Assembly: GCA_030619985.1 (NCBI GenBank)
Contig: JAUXAI010000037.1
Location: forward strand, 1 to 12,186
DNA length: 12,186 bases
Reading direction: 5' to 3'
Source: a bacterium
Lineage (GTDB): Bacteria; UBP18; UBA7526
The notes below the pieces were generated by a model. The model was given only the letters and a program-made list of their open reading frames with translations, was not told the origin of the DNA and searched no databases. Made by a program: the position numbers and the translations under genes. This document shows, piece after piece, positions 11,512 to 12,186 of this stretch (position 1 is the first letter of the stretch; each line of letters begins with the position of its first letter).

Positions 11512-12186
11512 ATGGCTAAAAGGGCATTAGGCAAGGGACTGGCTGCTCTCATACCAGAGGTAGGACCGGTTAAGGAGGAGGATGTTATTGAGGCCAGATT
11601 GTCCTCAATAAGGCCAAATAGGTTCCAGCCACGGGAGGAGTTCGATCTCCAAAAGTTAGAGGAACTTATCTCTTCTATAAGAGAGAAGGGGGTCATCCAA
11701 CCTGTCCTGGCAAGGGTAGTAGAAGGAGGATATGAGCTAATTACTGGAGAAAGAAGACTTAGGGCAGCGAAGAAACTGGGCTTGGAGAAGATCCCTTTGA
11801 TTGTGAGGGAGGTTTCTAATACTGAGATGCTCGAGCTGGCTCTCATTGAGAACTTACAGAGGGAGGATCTGAATCCTATGGAGGAGGCTCATGCCTATCG
11901 CAGGGTAATAAAGGAGTTCAAAATAAAACAGGAGGACTTAGCGAGAGAGATTGGAAAGAATCAGGCAACGGTAGCCAATACCTTAAGACTTCTAAAACTC
12001 CCTAAAGAGGTCCAGGGGGAGATCTCTAAGGGAAACCTCTCTCGAGGCCATGGACTGGTGATTCTGGGTCTTGAGAACCGGGCTTTACAGATAAAGGCAG
12101 CCAAGAAGGTAAAGAGAAACGGACTATCTGTAAGGAAAACAGAGGATTTGGTCAATAAATTAAAAGGAAAGGTAGTCCTTCCACCG
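11512..12186 (+). CDS. parB: Chromosome partitioning protein ParB (Spo0J), 3' end cut by the window
   Basis: ParB is a CTP-dependent DNA clamp that loads at parS and spreads along nearby DNA to recruit ParA and SMC. The frame is open to the window edge (225 residues; full proteins have roughly 280-300), so only the C-terminal dimerisation region is missing. Visible parts are the N-terminal ParA-contact segment MAKRALGKGLAALIPE, the CTP-binding GERRLRA (79-85) and ENLQREDLNPMEEA (113-126). The helix-turn-helix QEDLAREIGKNQATVANTLRLLKLP spans 140-164, followed by the linker with GHGLVIL. ATG 11512 gives the usual start and is 6 nt from GGAGG; ATG 11509 directly before it is possible. The recognition helix reads GKNQATVANT where ParB normally has GKSRSxxANx (see findings). 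Confidence 0.97.
   Translation, partial: MAKRALGKGLAALIPEVGPVKEEDVIEARLSSIRPNRFQPREEFDLQKLEELISSIREKGVIQPVLARVVEGGYELITGERRLRAAKKLGLEKIPLIVREVSNTEMLELALIENLQREDLNPMEEAHAYRRVIKEFKIKQEDLAREIGKNQATVANTLRLLKLPKEVQGEISKGNLSRGHGLVILGLENRALQIKAAKKVKRNGLSVRKTEDLVNKLKGKVVLPP

Overview
This window carries the conserved origin-proximal gene cluster of a bacterium, all on the + strand: rpmH, rnpA, yidD, yidC, jag (khpB), mnmE, mnmG, a DUF4416 gene, rsmG, parA and the start of parB. Upstream of rpmH, where dnaA often lies, are instead a short pyruvate kinase gene and a 58-residue ferritin-like gene. YidC has the large periplasmic domain of diderm bacteria. Coding DNA is moderate in G+C, with many AGA/AGG arginine codons. 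With DUF4416 and the intergenic repeats this suggests an uncultured diderm lineage (Omnitrophota- or Aerophobota-like), but that placement is a low-confidence guess from memory.

Layout. Positions 1-1316: possible tail of an upstream gene, pyk without its C-terminal domain, and a half-ferritin gene. Positions 1317-1510: AT-rich spacer with an 18-bp perfect palindrome and a consensus sigma70 promoter (TTGACA-17-TATAAT). Positions 1511-4145: ribosomal protein L34, RNase P protein, YidD and YidC, covering ribosome and tRNA maturation plus membrane protein insertion. Positions 4452-8292: the RNA-binding protein Jag/KhpB and the two partners of the tRNA wobble-uridine modifying complex, MnmE and MnmG. 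Positions 8489-10265: DUF4416 and the 16S rRNA methyltransferase RsmG. Positions 10468-12186: ParA and ParB, the chromosome segregation pair. Two identical parS-like palindromes (TATTCCACGTGGAATA) flank rsmG.

The most unusual feature is the non-coding DNA. Nearly every gene is followed, at or within a few bases of its stop codon, by short tandem units of 8-14 bp or by long imperfect inverted repeats. In four genes (pyk, rnpA, yidD, DUF4416) the stop codon lies inside the repeat, so the last residues are repeat-encoded. A second element type is a small hairpin with a GAA/TTC or AAA/TTT triloop. One copy lies inside rsmG, within an extra in-frame segment of about 24 residues.

The ParB recognition helix appears to have Gln where ParB normally has Arg and Noc has Gln. 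The parS-like sites correspondingly combine a Noc-type outer base with a ParB-type CACGTG core. No tRNA, rRNA, CRISPR array, insertion sequence or DnaA-box cluster was seen. All calls come from reading the sequence and recalled family knowledge; no search was run.
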